Below are positions 23,788 through 32,888 of a DNA stretch of 62,499 bases, one piece after another. The DNA comes from an uncultured Bacteroidales bacterium (GTDB lineage: Bacteria > Bacteroidota > Bacteroidia > Bacteroidales > Paludibacteraceae). The stretch spans positions 1-62,499 of the forward strand of contig CACZZL010000016.1 in assembly GCA_902785605.1 (NCBI GenBank). The letters run 5' to 3'. The translations under genes were made by a program, and so were the position numbers. Every line of letters starts with the position of its first letter. Position 1 is the first letter of the stretch. The notes below the pieces were generated by a model. The model saw only the letters and a list, made by a program, of their open reading frames with translations, did not search any database and had not been told where the DNA came from.

Positions 23788-25806
23788 ATGCGCAAGTTGT
23801 TTGTAAGTTTGGTTGGTTTGTGTGTGCTCGCTTTGGGCACATACGCAGCCAACTGGAATGATGTGGCAGGTGTGACACCGACGGAGAAAGCACGTCCTGC
23901 AGGAGTCAGTAACGGTATTTACTATGGTTCGGATGGCACATCCGTGACGTTGTGTACCTATGCTGCCAGCAAAACGCAGTCTGCCAAACGTGTGTTCCTG
24001 ATTGGTGATATGACCAATTGGAAACTCAGTGCGGACTATCAGTTGTACAAGGACGGTAACTATTTCTGGATCACGCTGACGGGCTTGACTCCCGGACAGG
24101 AGTACCGTTTTCAGTACGCAGTTGAGCGTGCGGATGGCGTGAAGAAACAGATCTCCGATCTGTATTCGGAGAAAGTGCTGCATCCGGACGATCAGTATGA
24201 ACCGAAGAGCGTAGATCCGGATTTGTTGAGTTATCCCTCCGGCGCAGACGGCTATGTGACGGTGATTCAACCCGGTAAGCCGGCTTTCCAATGGTCGGAT
24301 GCAACGCTGAACTTCCAACGCCCGAACAAGAACAACTTGGTCATTTATGAGTTGTGGATCTACGACTATACCGAAGGTCGTTCGCTGAAAGGATTGATGA
24401 AACGTCTGGACTATATCCAGAACTTGGGTGTGAACGCGATCGAGCTGATGCCGATCTGCGAGTTTGACGGAAACTATAACTGGGGCTACTCGCCGAATCA
24501 CTATTTCGCGCCGGATAAGGCCTATGGTACGGAGACGATGTACAAGGAGTTCATCGACGAGTGCCACAAACGCGGAATAGCGGTGATCCTGGATATGGTG
24601 TTCAACCATGCGACAGGCCTGAACCCGATGAACAAACTCTATCCGTACGGTACGGATCTGGCCAATAACCCCTGGTTCAATGTCAGCGCTCCGCACAGCG
24701 ATAATGTGTACGAGGACTGGAACCATGGTTTTGCACCGGCGAAGGAGATGTTCACCCGTGCGCTGAAGTACTGGCTGACGGAGTACAAAGTGGACGGATT
24801 CCGTTTGGACCTCAGTCACGGTCTGTGTTCGGATCAACCCAACACCTCGGTAGCCAACCTCAAATACTACTACGACAACGGTGTCAAATCTGTGGCTCCG
24901 GATGCGTATATGATTTTGGAACATTGGGGTGGTAACATGGGCACGGAGCGTCCGCAGTTGATCAGTTATGGCATGCAGTGTTGGAACAATACAACGAATG
25001 CGTATTGCCAAACGGCGATGGGATGGTTGAAAGAAGGCGATGGTTTTGGCGATGCGAATAAGGACGGCTATGTCTCTTATTGCGAGAGCCATGACGAGGA
25101 GCGAATGCAGTATAAAGCAAAGAAATATGGAAACGGTGATCTGCAGACGAACACGGATGCACGTTTGGGACGTGTAGCGGAGAACGTGGCTTTCAATGTG
25201 TTGCTGAACGGATCGCATATGCTTTGGATGTGGGAAGAGATCGGATATGATTTCTCGATCAATAGCGATCTCGATCACCCGAACGACTATAATGAGAAAT
25301 ACCGTTGTAGCAAGAAACCTCGTCCGGAGATTCGTAGCTATTTCACCAAAGCAGCCCGTGTAGATGCTTTCACCAAATGTGCACAGGTTATCACGCTGCG
25401 TACGCAGTTGATGCCGCAGGTGTTTGAGGGCAATCCGACCAGTGTGTCTGTTGGAACAGGAGCCAAACTGCGCAAGATCCAGTGGAGTAGCGATGTGTTT
25501 GTGGCGGCTAACTTCGACGTGACAGGCAATCAGGCGGTCACCTTGCCTGACGGTACATGGTACGACTATCTGAATGGAGCCACACGTGCGAACGGAACTT
25601 ACACATTGGCTCCGGGTGAGTTGAAGGTGTTCACGGGCACACCGGTTCAAGCGCCTACGTTCGCGGACATCCAGAAACGAGACCATCAGGGGATAGAAGA
25701 CGTGGAGGCACCGGAGATCCGTGCGACTAAGTACGTGAAGGACGGACAGATCTATATCCAACGCGGTGAACGAATCTATACAATTACCGGACAAGTGGTA
25801 CAATAA
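23788..25806 (+). CDS. Secreted GH13 enzyme with CBM48-like domain and C-terminal tag
   Basis: A 672-residue protein. Signal peptide 1-20. Residues of about 60-130 (RVFLIGDMTNWKLSADYQLY, FWITLTGLTPGQEYRFQYAV) form a CBM48-like domain. The GH13 barrel starts at NLVIYELWIYDYTEGRSLKG. D341 (GFRLDLSHG), E378 (ILEHWGG), D436 (ESHDEER). This layout suggests pullulanase- or branching-enzyme-like activity on alpha-1,6 links, but specificity cannot be read from motifs. It ends DGQIYIQRGERIYTITG. Its stop TAA overlaps the next ATG by one base. Confidence 0.85.
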   Translation: MRKLFVSLVGLCVLALGTYAANWNDVAGVTPTEKARPAGVSNGIYYGSDGTSVTLCTYAASKTQSAKRVFLIGDMTNWKLSADYQLYKDGNYFWITLTGLTPGQEYRFQYAVERADGVKKQISDLYSEKVLHPDDQYEPKSVDPDLLSYPSGADGYVTVIQPGKPAFQWSDATLNFQRPNKNNLVIYELWIYDYTEGRSLKGLMKRLDYIQNLGVNAIELMPICEFDGNYNWGYSPNHYFAPDKAYGTETMYKEFIDECHKRGIAVILDMVFNHATGLNPMNKLYPYGTDLANNPWFNVSAPHSDNVYEDWNHGFAPAKEMFTRALKYWLTEYKVDGFRLDLSHGLCSDQPNTSVANLKYYYDNGVKSVAPDAYMILEHWGGNMGTERPQLISYGMQCWNNTTNAYCQTAMGWLKEGDGFGDANKDGYVSYCESHDEERMQYKAKKYGNGDLQTNTDARLGRVAENVAFNVLLNGSHMLWMWEEIGYDFSINSDLDHPNDYNEKYRCSKKPRPEIRSYFTKAARVDAFTKCAQVITLRTQLMPQVFEGNPTSVSVGTGAKLRKIQWSSDVFVAANFDVTGNQAVTLPDGTWYDYLNGATRANGTYTLAPGELKVFTGTPVQAPTFADIQKRDHQGIEDVEAPEIRATKYVKDGQIYIQRGERIYTITGQVVQ

Positions 25807-26444
25807 TGTATATCGCGGTAGCAGGAAATATCGGAGCAGGAAAGACGACGCTGACCAAGATGTTAGCGCGCTATTACGGTTGGGAGCCGCGCTTTGAGAG
25901 CGTGAGTTTCAACCCGTACCTGGAGGACTACTATGGGGATATTAACCGCTGGGCGTTCTGCCTGGAGACGTATTTCCTCAAGGAGCGTTTCAAGGACATG
26001 ATGGCGGTGCAGAAAGCTACGCACACCATCGTGCAGGACCGTTCTATCTACGAGGGCGTGTACGTGTTCGTGCGCAATAACTACGAGCGCGGAGACCTCA
26101 GTAAACGGGACTATGAGACGTTCATGGAACTGTTCGACCTGATGAAGTCACAGATGAAAATGCCGGACATGATGATTTATTTGCGTAAGTCTGTGCCGGC
26201 ACTCATTGCGCAGATACAGAAACGCGGCCGTGACTATGAGCAGACGATGCAGATAGACTACCTGCGCGGACTGAACGACAAGTATGAAGATTTCATCTTC
26301 AAGCAGTATGAAGGCCGTGTGCTCGTCATCGAGTCGGACGGAATGGATTTTGAGAACAACCCTGCCGACTTCCGCACGGTTATCAACAAAGTGGATGCCG
26401 AGTTGTTCGGCCTCTTTAGCGAAACTAACTGGAATAAAAATTAA
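25806..26444 (+). CDS. Deoxynucleoside kinase (first of a tandem pair)
   Basis: A 212-residue dNK-family kinase that phosphorylates deoxynucleosides for salvage. P-loop GNIGAGKTTLTKM (residues 7-19), the catalytic motif QDRSIYEGVYVF (DRS), and the lid region IQKRGRDYEQ. Substrate (dA/dG or other) cannot be assigned. It is translationally coupled to the upstream amylase by a TAATG overlap and lies 12 bp before its paralogue. Confidence 0.9.
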   Translation: MYIAVAGNIGAGKTTLTKMLARYYGWEPRFESVSFNPYLEDYYGDINRWAFCLETYFLKERFKDMMAVQKATHTIVQDRSIYEGVYVFVRNNYERGDLSKRDYETFMELFDLMKSQMKMPDMMIYLRKSVPALIAQIQKRGRDYEQTMQIDYLRGLNDKYEDFIFKQYEGRVLVIESDGMDFENNPADFRTVINKVDAELFGLFSETNWNKN

Positions 26445-26456
26445 TACGATTACAAT

Positions 26457-27104
26457 ATGCACATAGCTGTAGCAGGAAACATCGGGTGCGGCAAAACCAC
26501 CCTGACGAACATGTTAGCCAAACATTATGGCTGGGAACCGCGTTTTGAGAGCGTGGAGTATAACCCGTACTTGGCGGATTTCTATGCCGATATGGCACGA
26601 TGGTCGTTCAACTTGCAGATCTACTTCCTCAACAAACGCTTCAAGGACGTGGTAGAGATCGGTAAGTCGGATAAGTACATCATTCAGGACCGCACTATCT
26701 ACGAGGACGCACGTATTTTTGCACCGAACCTCCATGACCAGGGGATGATGTCCGATCGCGATTTTGAGAATTATCAGGACCTGTTCGATCTGATGATGTC
26801 GCTGGTTAAGATGCCGGACCTGCTCATTTATGTGCGTGCTTCGCTGCCTACGCTCGTAGCGCAGATCCAGAAACGTGCCCGCGGATACGAGCAGCAGATG
26901 AAACTGGACTATCTGCAGGGCTTGAACGACAAGTACGAGAACTGGATCAAGGACTACAAGGGCAATCTGCTCATTGTGGATGGCGACCATATCAAGTTCG
27001 GCGACAACCCCGAGGATTTCCGCTGGGTAACCGACCATATTGATGCCCAGCTGTTCGGTCTCTTCCCCTTCGAGAGCGAAGAAAAAACAGGCAAAGAGAT
27101 CTGA
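26457..27104 (+). CDS. Deoxynucleoside kinase (second of a tandem pair)
   Basis: A 215-residue paralogue of the preceding kinase, roughly half identical by eye (AGNIGCGKTTLTNMLAKHYG, WEPRFESVEYNPYLADFY). The DR motif is QDRTIYEDARIFA. Tandem dNK pairs with different base preferences, or heterodimers, are known from lactobacilli; a similar division is possible here. Its TGA overlaps the xer ATG (TGATG). Confidence 0.9.
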   Translation: MHIAVAGNIGCGKTTLTNMLAKHYGWEPRFESVEYNPYLADFYADMARWSFNLQIYFLNKRFKDVVEIGKSDKYIIQDRTIYEDARIFAPNLHDQGMMSDRDFENYQDLFDLMMSLVKMPDLLIYVRASLPTLVAQIQKRARGYEQQMKLDYLQGLNDKYENWIKDYKGNLLIVDGDHIKFGDNPEDFRWVTDHIDAQLFGLFPFESEEKTGKEI

Positions 27105-28015
27105 TGATTCAGCATTTCCTTGATTACATATCCATAGAGCGGAAGTACTCGCAGCGCACGGTAGAAGCCTACCACGACGATCTGCGGGACTTCTGTCGTT
27201 TTATGGCATGGGAGATCGAGGATTTTAATCCGGACGAGGTCGATGAATCGGATGTGAAAGCATGGATGCTGGATATGATCGAGCAGCAACACCAATCGCC
27301 CCGTTCGGTCAAACGCCGGCTGTCAGCCCTCCGCAGTTTCTATAAGTTCCTGCTGCGGCAGAAGAAAGTGGACCGTGATATCACCGCGCGTATCATTCCG
27401 CCAAAGGCCGATAAGCCTTTACCGGTTTTCTTCCGTCAGGAAGAGATGGCGGCAGCGGAGGCGAATGGGCTGCGACGTGAGGAGGAAGGGGACGACTTTG
27501 ACACGATCCGTGATAACCTGATCATCGAACTGCTGTACCAAACCGGAATGCGTCAGGCGGAGCTGCTCAACCTGCGCGATGCGGACCTGGACCTGACACA
27601 AGGGCAGGTGCGAATCTTCGGTAAGCGACGCAAGGAGCGTGTCGTGCCAATCGGGGAGAAGTTAATAGAGCAGATCCGTCGGTACATGGACGTGCGTGAA
27701 CCGCAACACCCTCAGACTTTCTTTGTGCGCAAGGCGCGAAACGGCGAATGGGGACCGCTGACAAAAAGCGGGCTGTACAGCATCGTACGTACGCGGATGG
27801 GGGAGGTGAGTACGCTCAAGAAACACTCGCCGCACGTGCTGCGACACACGTTTGCAACGGCGATGTTGGATAACGGTGCGGATATACGCACCATTCAAAC
27901 GCTACTCGGGCACGCGTCCCTCAGTACCACGCAAGTCTATACGCACACAACGTTCGAACAGATCAAGCGCGTCTATATGGAGACGCATCCCCGAGCGAAA
28001 AAAGACACGGATTAG
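27104..28015 (+). CDS. Tyrosine recombinase, XerC/XerD family
   Basis: A 303-residue protein. The N-terminal SAM-like core-binding domain runs over 1-85 (LDYISIERKYSQRTVEAYHD). The catalytic residues are all present: R in YQTGMRQAELLNL, K in GKRRKERVVPI, HxxR in HVLRHTFAT, H in LLGHASLSTT and Y in VYTHTTF. The length and the ending VYMETHPRAKKD are typical of chromosomal Xer, so chromosome-dimer resolution is more likely than mobility. The stop overlaps the murG stop on the other strand. Confidence 0.9.
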   Translation: MIQHFLDYISIERKYSQRTVEAYHDDLRDFCRFMAWEIEDFNPDEVDESDVKAWMLDMIEQQHQSPRSVKRRLSALRSFYKFLLRQKKVDRDITARIIPPKADKPLPVFFRQEEMAAAEANGLRREEEGDDFDTIRDNLIIELLYQTGMRQAELLNLRDADLDLTQGQVRIFGKRRKERVVPIGEKLIEQIRRYMDVREPQHPQTFFVRKARNGEWGPLTKSGLYSIVRTRMGEVSTLKKHSPHVLRHTFATAMLDNGADIRTIQTLLGHASLSTTQVYTHTTFEQIKRVYMETHPRAKKDTD

Positions 28016-29079
28016 TGTCGTGCCAGTTTCATTACCTCTTCGGCAATGCGTTTGGCAGAATCGGTTTGAGCCAGTTTCAATACGTTCGTATGAAGTGCCT
28101 CAAGCCGTTTGTTGTCTTGTATGAGTTCCAGCGCGGTCGGAATAAGCTTCTCTGCCGCCTCGATATCCTTGACGAGCACAGCCGCCTCTTTGTTGACTAA
28201 CGCCAAGGCATTGTGCGTCTGATGGTCCTCGGCTACGTTCGGTGAGGGCACCAGAATAGACGGCTTGCCGAGCAGACAGAGTTCGCTGATAGACGAAGCT
28301 CCTGCACGGGAGATAACAAGGTCCGCTTGAGCATACCGATCCGGCATGTCAGACAGGAAATCCAGACACTCGATGTTACTCGGTTTGCCGGCTGCTTCCC
28401 AGGCCGCTTTGCATTTCTCGTAATACCCTTTACCCGTCTGCCAAACAACATGGATACCGCTCTTAGTCAGTTGCGGTAACGCCGCCTTGACGGCCTCGTT
28501 GATGGTCCGCGCACCCAGACTACCGCCAATGATAAGCAGGTTCTTTCCGCTTTCTACTTTCCGCTTCCCGCTCAGCAGGTTCTGCCGCACGGGATTGCCG
28601 GTGAGGATGATCTTATCGGCCGGGAAGAAGCGCTCCATGCCTTCGTACGCCACACAGATCTTGGCCGCTTTGTTACGAAGGATCTTGTTGGTCACACCTG
28701 CAAAACCGTTTTGCTCCTGCAGCAGAATCGGAATACCCATCTTCGATGCTTGCCACATCGCCGCGCCGGAAGCGTAGCCGCCGACACCGACACCTACGTC
28801 CGGTCTGAAATCGCGGATGATCTTCTTCACCTGACGCAGTGACTTGGCCAGGTCCATCATCACCGACACGTTCTTCCACGGCTGGGCGCGGTTGAATCCG
28901 CGTACCGGCAGGCCGACGATCTTATACCCTGCTTGCGGCACACGCTCCATCTCCATGCGTCCGAGCGCACCGACAAACAAAATCTCTGCCTCCGGATCCA
29001 GTTCCTTCAGCGCATTGGCAATGCTCACTGCGGGGAATATATGTCCTCCGGTTCCCCCTCCGGAAATCAAATATCTCAT
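28012..29079 (-). CDS. murG: UDP-N-acetylglucosamine-N-acetylmuramyl-(pentapeptide) pyrophosphoryl-undecaprenol transferase
   Basis: A 355-residue GT28 enzyme making lipid II. I chose ATG 29079 (MRYLISGGGTGGHIFPAVSI); the upstream in-frame start is TTG inside the ftsW end. The GGGTGGH loop, GGYASGAAM and the C-terminal nucleotide site (SRAGASSISELCLLGKPSIL, then VPSPNVAEDHQ) are complete. It is the last gene of this dcw cluster: murC and ftsQAZ, expected next, are not here. Its stop overlaps that of xer, with no terminator visible between. Confidence 0.95.
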   Translation of the reverse strand: MRYLISGGGTGGHIFPAVSIANALKELDPEAEILFVGALGRMEMERVPQAGYKIVGLPVRGFNRAQPWKNVSVMMDLAKSLRQVKKIIRDFRPDVGVGVGGYASGAAMWQASKMGIPILLQEQNGFAGVTNKILRNKAAKICVAYEGMERFFPADKIILTGNPVRQNLLSGKRKVESGKNLLIIGGSLGARTINEAVKAALPQLTKSGIHVVWQTGKGYYEKCKAAWEAAGKPSNIECLDFLSDMPDRYAQADLVISRAGASSISELCLLGKPSILVPSPNVAEDHQTHNALALVNKEAAVLVKDIEAAEKLIPTALELIQDNKRLEALHTNVLKLAQTDSAKRIAEEVMKLARH

Positions 29080-29080
29080 A

Positions 29081-30316
29081 TTATTCAAGTGTTACAATAG
29101 GTACATCCTCTTCGCTCTCTTCCTTGGTCTCTTGCACGCGGTCACGAAGCATCAGTTGCTCCCGACTCACACCCATCATGATGCCGAAATAGATCGAGGT
29201 GATGAGCACCGACGTACCGCCTCGGCTGATGAGCGGTAGCGGCTGTCCGGTGACAGGACCCAAACCAACGGCTACAAGCATCGAGATGAGCGCCTGACAA
29301 GTGATCATCAGGGCCAGACCCATGGTCATCAACATAGCCGGCATATCGGAGTACCGGCTCGACACATTGCAGGCACGGAACAGGATTGCCAGGTAGATAA
29401 AGATGAGGAAAGCGGCTCCAACGATACCGGACTCTTCCACAATGATGGCGAAGATATAGTCCGCGAACGCCAAAGGCAGGTAATCGCGCTCCTTGCTGTT
29501 ACCGGGCAGCACACCGAACGGTGACGAACCGCCGCGGGCAACCGCGACCGCCGAATAGACCTCTTGGATGTTCTCGTCCGTGAGCACGTATTTGGATTCA
29601 TCGCTGTGTACCAAATGACGGTCAATACGGGCCACCCAAGTCGTTGCGCGTTTGAATGGCCCGTGCATCTGTTTGTCCCTGCGAACAAAACCGAACTCCA
29701 CGATGGTGTATCCCAAACCTAATACCAGCAACGCAATTCCGACGACTGAAAGCGTGTATTTCCACGGAATACGCGCCAGTATCCACAGGCAGAAGATGAT
29801 GAGCCCGATGAGCACCGCTGTAGACAGGTTAGATGCCATGATCGGCAGCATCACAACAGCCGCGATGATGAGGGTGCGGAAGAAATACTTCTTCTTGTCC
29901 TCTTCCGTCCGGATGCGCGCCAGCTGGTCCGCAATGACGATGATCAGACTCAGCTTCGCCAACTCGGACGGCTGGAACGTGATACCGGCGATGCGCACCC
30001 ACCGTGCTGCACCGTTGACGGTCACCGTCAGCGGATTACCGGGAATCATGGTCGAGAACACCAGCAGCGTACTGATGCCTAACAGCACGTAACCTCCGAG
30101 TCGCACCCAGTTGGTCGGAATGAACTGAATGCCGAACGCCGCAATCACACCCAGCACGATGAACACCATCTGTTGTCCGATGGGTCCCAGCGCGGAATGA
30201 TGGGAGTACACGAGCGTAGAAGACGCCGAGAACAGCGAGATAATGGCTACGATGATCAGGGCTACGAACAGGCCCCAATAGGTGCGGTCAATATGTTGCC
30301 AATTGATTTTTTTCAT
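29081..30316 (-). CDS. ftsW: Lipid II polymerase FtsW (SEDS family)
   Basis: A 411-residue protein with about ten membrane segments. The SEDS signatures FQPSELAKLSLIIVIADQLA and PVTGQPLPLISRGGTSVLIT are present; the second holds the conserved loop near the C terminus. It polymerises septal glycan with the cognate PBP encoded upstream. Its ATG overlaps the murD stop (ATGA). Confidence 0.95.
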   Translation of the reverse strand: MKKINWQHIDRTYWGLFVALIIVAIISLFSASSTLVYSHHSALGPIGQQMVFIVLGVIAAFGIQFIPTNWVRLGGYVLLGISTLLVFSTMIPGNPLTVTVNGAARWVRIAGITFQPSELAKLSLIIVIADQLARIRTEEDKKKYFFRTLIIAAVVMLPIMASNLSTAVLIGLIIFCLWILARIPWKYTLSVVGIALLVLGLGYTIVEFGFVRRDKQMHGPFKRATTWVARIDRHLVHSDESKYVLTDENIQEVYSAVAVARGGSSPFGVLPGNSKERDYLPLAFADYIFAIIVEESGIVGAAFLIFIYLAILFRACNVSSRYSDMPAMLMTMGLALMITCQALISMLVAVGLGPVTGQPLPLISRGGTSVLITSIYFGIMMGVSREQLMLRDRVQETKEESEEDVPIVTLE

Positions 30317-31596
30317 AGTCTCTTCACCGCTGCCATGAACTGCTCACCGCGGTCTTCGTACGATTTGAACAGGTCGAAGCTGGCACAGCACGGACTGAGT
30401 AACACCGTGTCGCCTTCGCGTGCTGCATGATAAGCTCCCTCAATAGCGTCGTGCAGGTTGTCGGTGTCGATGATATTCAAACCGAACCCGCCGAAATGTT
30501 CCCGCAACTTCTCGTTATGCAAGCCCATGAACACCAGTGTGTGACATTTCTCTTTCACCAACTCGTCGATCTCGCTGTAGTCATTCCCCTTGTCCTTACC
30601 GCCTAAGATCAGCACGGTCGGTGTGGTCATGGACTCCAGCGCGTACCAGCACGAATTGACATTAGTTGCCTTGCTGTCGTTGATCCAGCGCACTCCTTTG
30701 ACGGTCGCTACATACTGCAAACGATGCGGCACGCCTTGGAACGTCATCAGGCTCTCGCGAATCACATCTTTCTTTATATTGAGCACGTTGGCGGCAATCG
30801 TTGCTGCCATCGAATTGAGCACATTATGCCGTCCCTTCAGTGCCAATTCATCTTCTCCGACAGGCAGCGGATTAGGCTGCGTGAAACCGTACGGGTAGAG
30901 GGTCGCTCCCAACTGAATCTTTTTCATCTCCCTGTCAATAACAGGGTCCTCTGACCAGTAGATGAACGAGTCCTCTTTAGTCTGATTGCGTGTGATTCTG
31001 AACTTCGCGTCGATATAGTTCTGGAACTTGAAGTCGTAGCGGTCCAGATGGTCCGGTGTGATGTTGAGCAAGATCGCTACATCGGCTTTGAAATCGTACA
31101 TGTTATCCAACTGGAACGAACTCAACTCGATCACGTAGTAGTCGTGATCCTCATGGGCTACCTGCAACGCCAACGAGTTGCCGATATTACCCGCCAGGCC
31201 CACATTGAGTCCGGCTTGCTTGAGGATATAGAAAATGAGCGAAGTGGTGGTCGTCTTACCGTTCGAACCCGTGATACAGATCATTTTCGCGTTCGTGTAG
31301 CGCGCTGCAAACTCGATCTCCGAGATGATAGGCGTGCCCTGGGCCTGCAACTTCTGAATCAGCGGAGCGGTCAACGGGATACCCGGTGACTTAACCACTT
31401 CATCGGCATTGAGAATCAGCTCCTCCGTGTGCTTGCCGTCTTCCCATTTCACACCGTTCTGATCCAGCAATGCACGGTACGGCTCGGTGATGGTGCCGCA
31501 GTCACTCACGAACACATCAAACCCTTTCTCCTTGGCGAGGATGGCAGCGCCGCTACCGCTCTCGCCTGCTCCCAACACAACAATTCGCTTGCTCAT
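30313..31596 (-). CDS. murD: UDP-N-acetylmuramoyl-L-alanine--D-glutamate ligase
   Basis: A 427-residue Mur ligase. N-terminal UDP-binding VLGAGESGSGAAILAKEKGF, ATP loop CITGSNGKTTTTSLIFYILK and the RHNVLNSMAATIAA motif of the central domain. C-terminal LGGKDKGNDYSEIDEL is typical of MurD. It is 2 bp after mraY and coupled to ftsW. Confidence 0.95.
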   Translation of the reverse strand: MSKRIVVLGAGESGSGAAILAKEKGFDVFVSDCGTITEPYRALLDQNGVKWEDGKHTEELILNADEVVKSPGIPLTAPLIQKLQAQGTPIISEIEFAARYTNAKMICITGSNGKTTTTSLIFYILKQAGLNVGLAGNIGNSLALQVAHEDHDYYVIELSSFQLDNMYDFKADVAILLNITPDHLDRYDFKFQNYIDAKFRITRNQTKEDSFIYWSEDPVIDREMKKIQLGATLYPYGFTQPNPLPVGEDELALKGRHNVLNSMAATIAANVLNIKKDVIRESLMTFQGVPHRLQYVATVKGVRWINDSKATNVNSCWYALESMTTPTVLILGGKDKGNDYSEIDELVKEKCHTLVFMGLHNEKLREHFGGFGLNIIDTDNLHDAIEGAYHAAREGDTVLLSPCCASFDLFKSYEDRGEQFMAAVKRL

Positions 31597-31598
31597 AA

Positions 31599-32870
31599 TT
31601 AACGGATTTTCAAAGTTAATATCGTAATAGCTGCCAGGATCAAAGTCACGATGCAGAACCGCAGCACGATCTTGTTCTCATGATGCAGGTTCTTACTGCC
31701 CTTGAACACAATGGCGCATGTGGGGTCGTTCTTGAGTACCTGATCGACCGACGTGCGGAAATGGTCATGCAACGGCGTCCGTTTCCAGATACGCACATGA
31801 CGGCCGCGTTTCTTGTTGAACTTATACACCTGCGTCTGCAATATCACGCTCACGCTCTCCATGAGGAAGATACCGCACAGCACCGGCACCATGAGCTCCT
31901 TGTGAATGATCATCGCGCACACGCCGATGATACCGCCTACGGTCAGACTGCCCGTGTCACCCAGGAACACCTGTGCCGGGAAGCCGTTGAACCAGAGGTA
32001 ACCCACCAGTGCCCCGACAAAAGAAGCTAGGAACACCACCAACTCTTCACTGCCCGGGATGTACATCACATCGAAATACTCGGCCCATACGACACTACCG
32101 CTCGTGTAGGCGAGAATGAGCAAGGCGATTCCGATGATCGCCGAGTTACCGGCACACATACCGTCCATGCCGTCGTTCAGGTTCGCACCGTTGCTTACCG
32201 CGGCCACAATGAACACCGTCAGCAGCACAAAGAAGATCCAGCCGGCACGGTATTTATTCTCCTCGCCCAACCACGAGAACAGGTCGGCGTAGTTGAAGTT
32301 ATGATGCTTCACGAACGGGATCGTCGTCTGCGTGGACTTGATCTCCGGCGTCTTCTCCACGACGGTGATGTTGTTCTCAATATGACTCGTCACCACTTCG
32401 TTCATGGTCGCAGCCGGCGCAAAACGCAGCGTCAGACCGACGATCAGTCCCAGCGCCACCTGTCCGCCTATCTTCACCCAGCCGTTCAGACCGTCTTTGT
32501 TCTTGCGGAAGGTCTTGATGTAATCGTCTGCAAAACCAAGCGCACCCATCAGCACGGTGGTGACCAGCATCAGGATCATATAGACGTTGCTCAACTTACC
32601 CAGCAGCAGACACGGTAGCAGAATAGCGCCTATGACGATCAGTCCGCCCATCGTCGGCACCCCTTTCTTGTTCACGTTGAACGGGTCGGTCTTCTCATCA
32701 CGCTGCGTCTCGCTGATGTTGTGACGCTTCATGTAATTGATGAACCAGTTGCCGAACCAAACGCTCACGCACAGAGCCAGCACGCCGGCTGTGATGGCGC
32801 GAAACGAGATGTAGGTGAACAGCCGCGCACCCAACACATCGCTGAAATGATTAAACAGAGAGTATAACAT
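31599..32870 (-). CDS. mraY: Phospho-N-acetylmuramoyl-pentapeptide transferase
   Basis: A 423-residue membrane enzyme that makes lipid I. Motifs GVPTMGGLIVIGAILLPCLL, DDYIKTFRKNKDGL, NLNDGMDGMCAGN (catalytic Asp region) and FLGDTGSLTVGGIIG plus KRGRHVRIWKRTPLHDHF with the conserved HDH-type end. The length, including a central insertion of about 60 residues (TSHIENNITVVEKTPEIKST), is that of the Bacteroidota type. Confidence 0.95.
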   Translation of the reverse strand: MLYSLFNHFSDVLGARLFTYISFRAITAGVLALCVSVWFGNWFINYMKRHNISETQRDEKTDPFNVNKKGVPTMGGLIVIGAILLPCLLLGKLSNVYMILMLVTTVLMGALGFADDYIKTFRKNKDGLNGWVKIGGQVALGLIVGLTLRFAPAATMNEVVTSHIENNITVVEKTPEIKSTQTTIPFVKHHNFNYADLFSWLGEENKYRAGWIFFVLLTVFIVAAVSNGANLNDGMDGMCAGNSAIIGIALLILAYTSGSVVWAEYFDVMYIPGSEELVVFLASFVGALVGYLWFNGFPAQVFLGDTGSLTVGGIIGVCAMIIHKELMVPVLCGIFLMESVSVILQTQVYKFNKKRGRHVRIWKRTPLHDHFRTSVDQVLKNDPTCAIVFKGSKNLHHENKIVLRFCIVTLILAAITILTLKIR

Positions 32871-32888
32871 AATAACACAAATTACAAA

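Noticed and set aside
23698-25803. A 701-codon antisense frame opposite the CBM48/GH13 gene
   Set aside because: The plus-strand enzyme is clear; the shadow has no promoter and no family features.
27104-28015. Integrase of an integrative element spanning the starch locus
   Set aside because: The protein is of chromosomal Xer size and type, overlaps its neighbours, and no flanking direct repeats or tRNA attachment site were seen at 17.7 or 28.0 kb.
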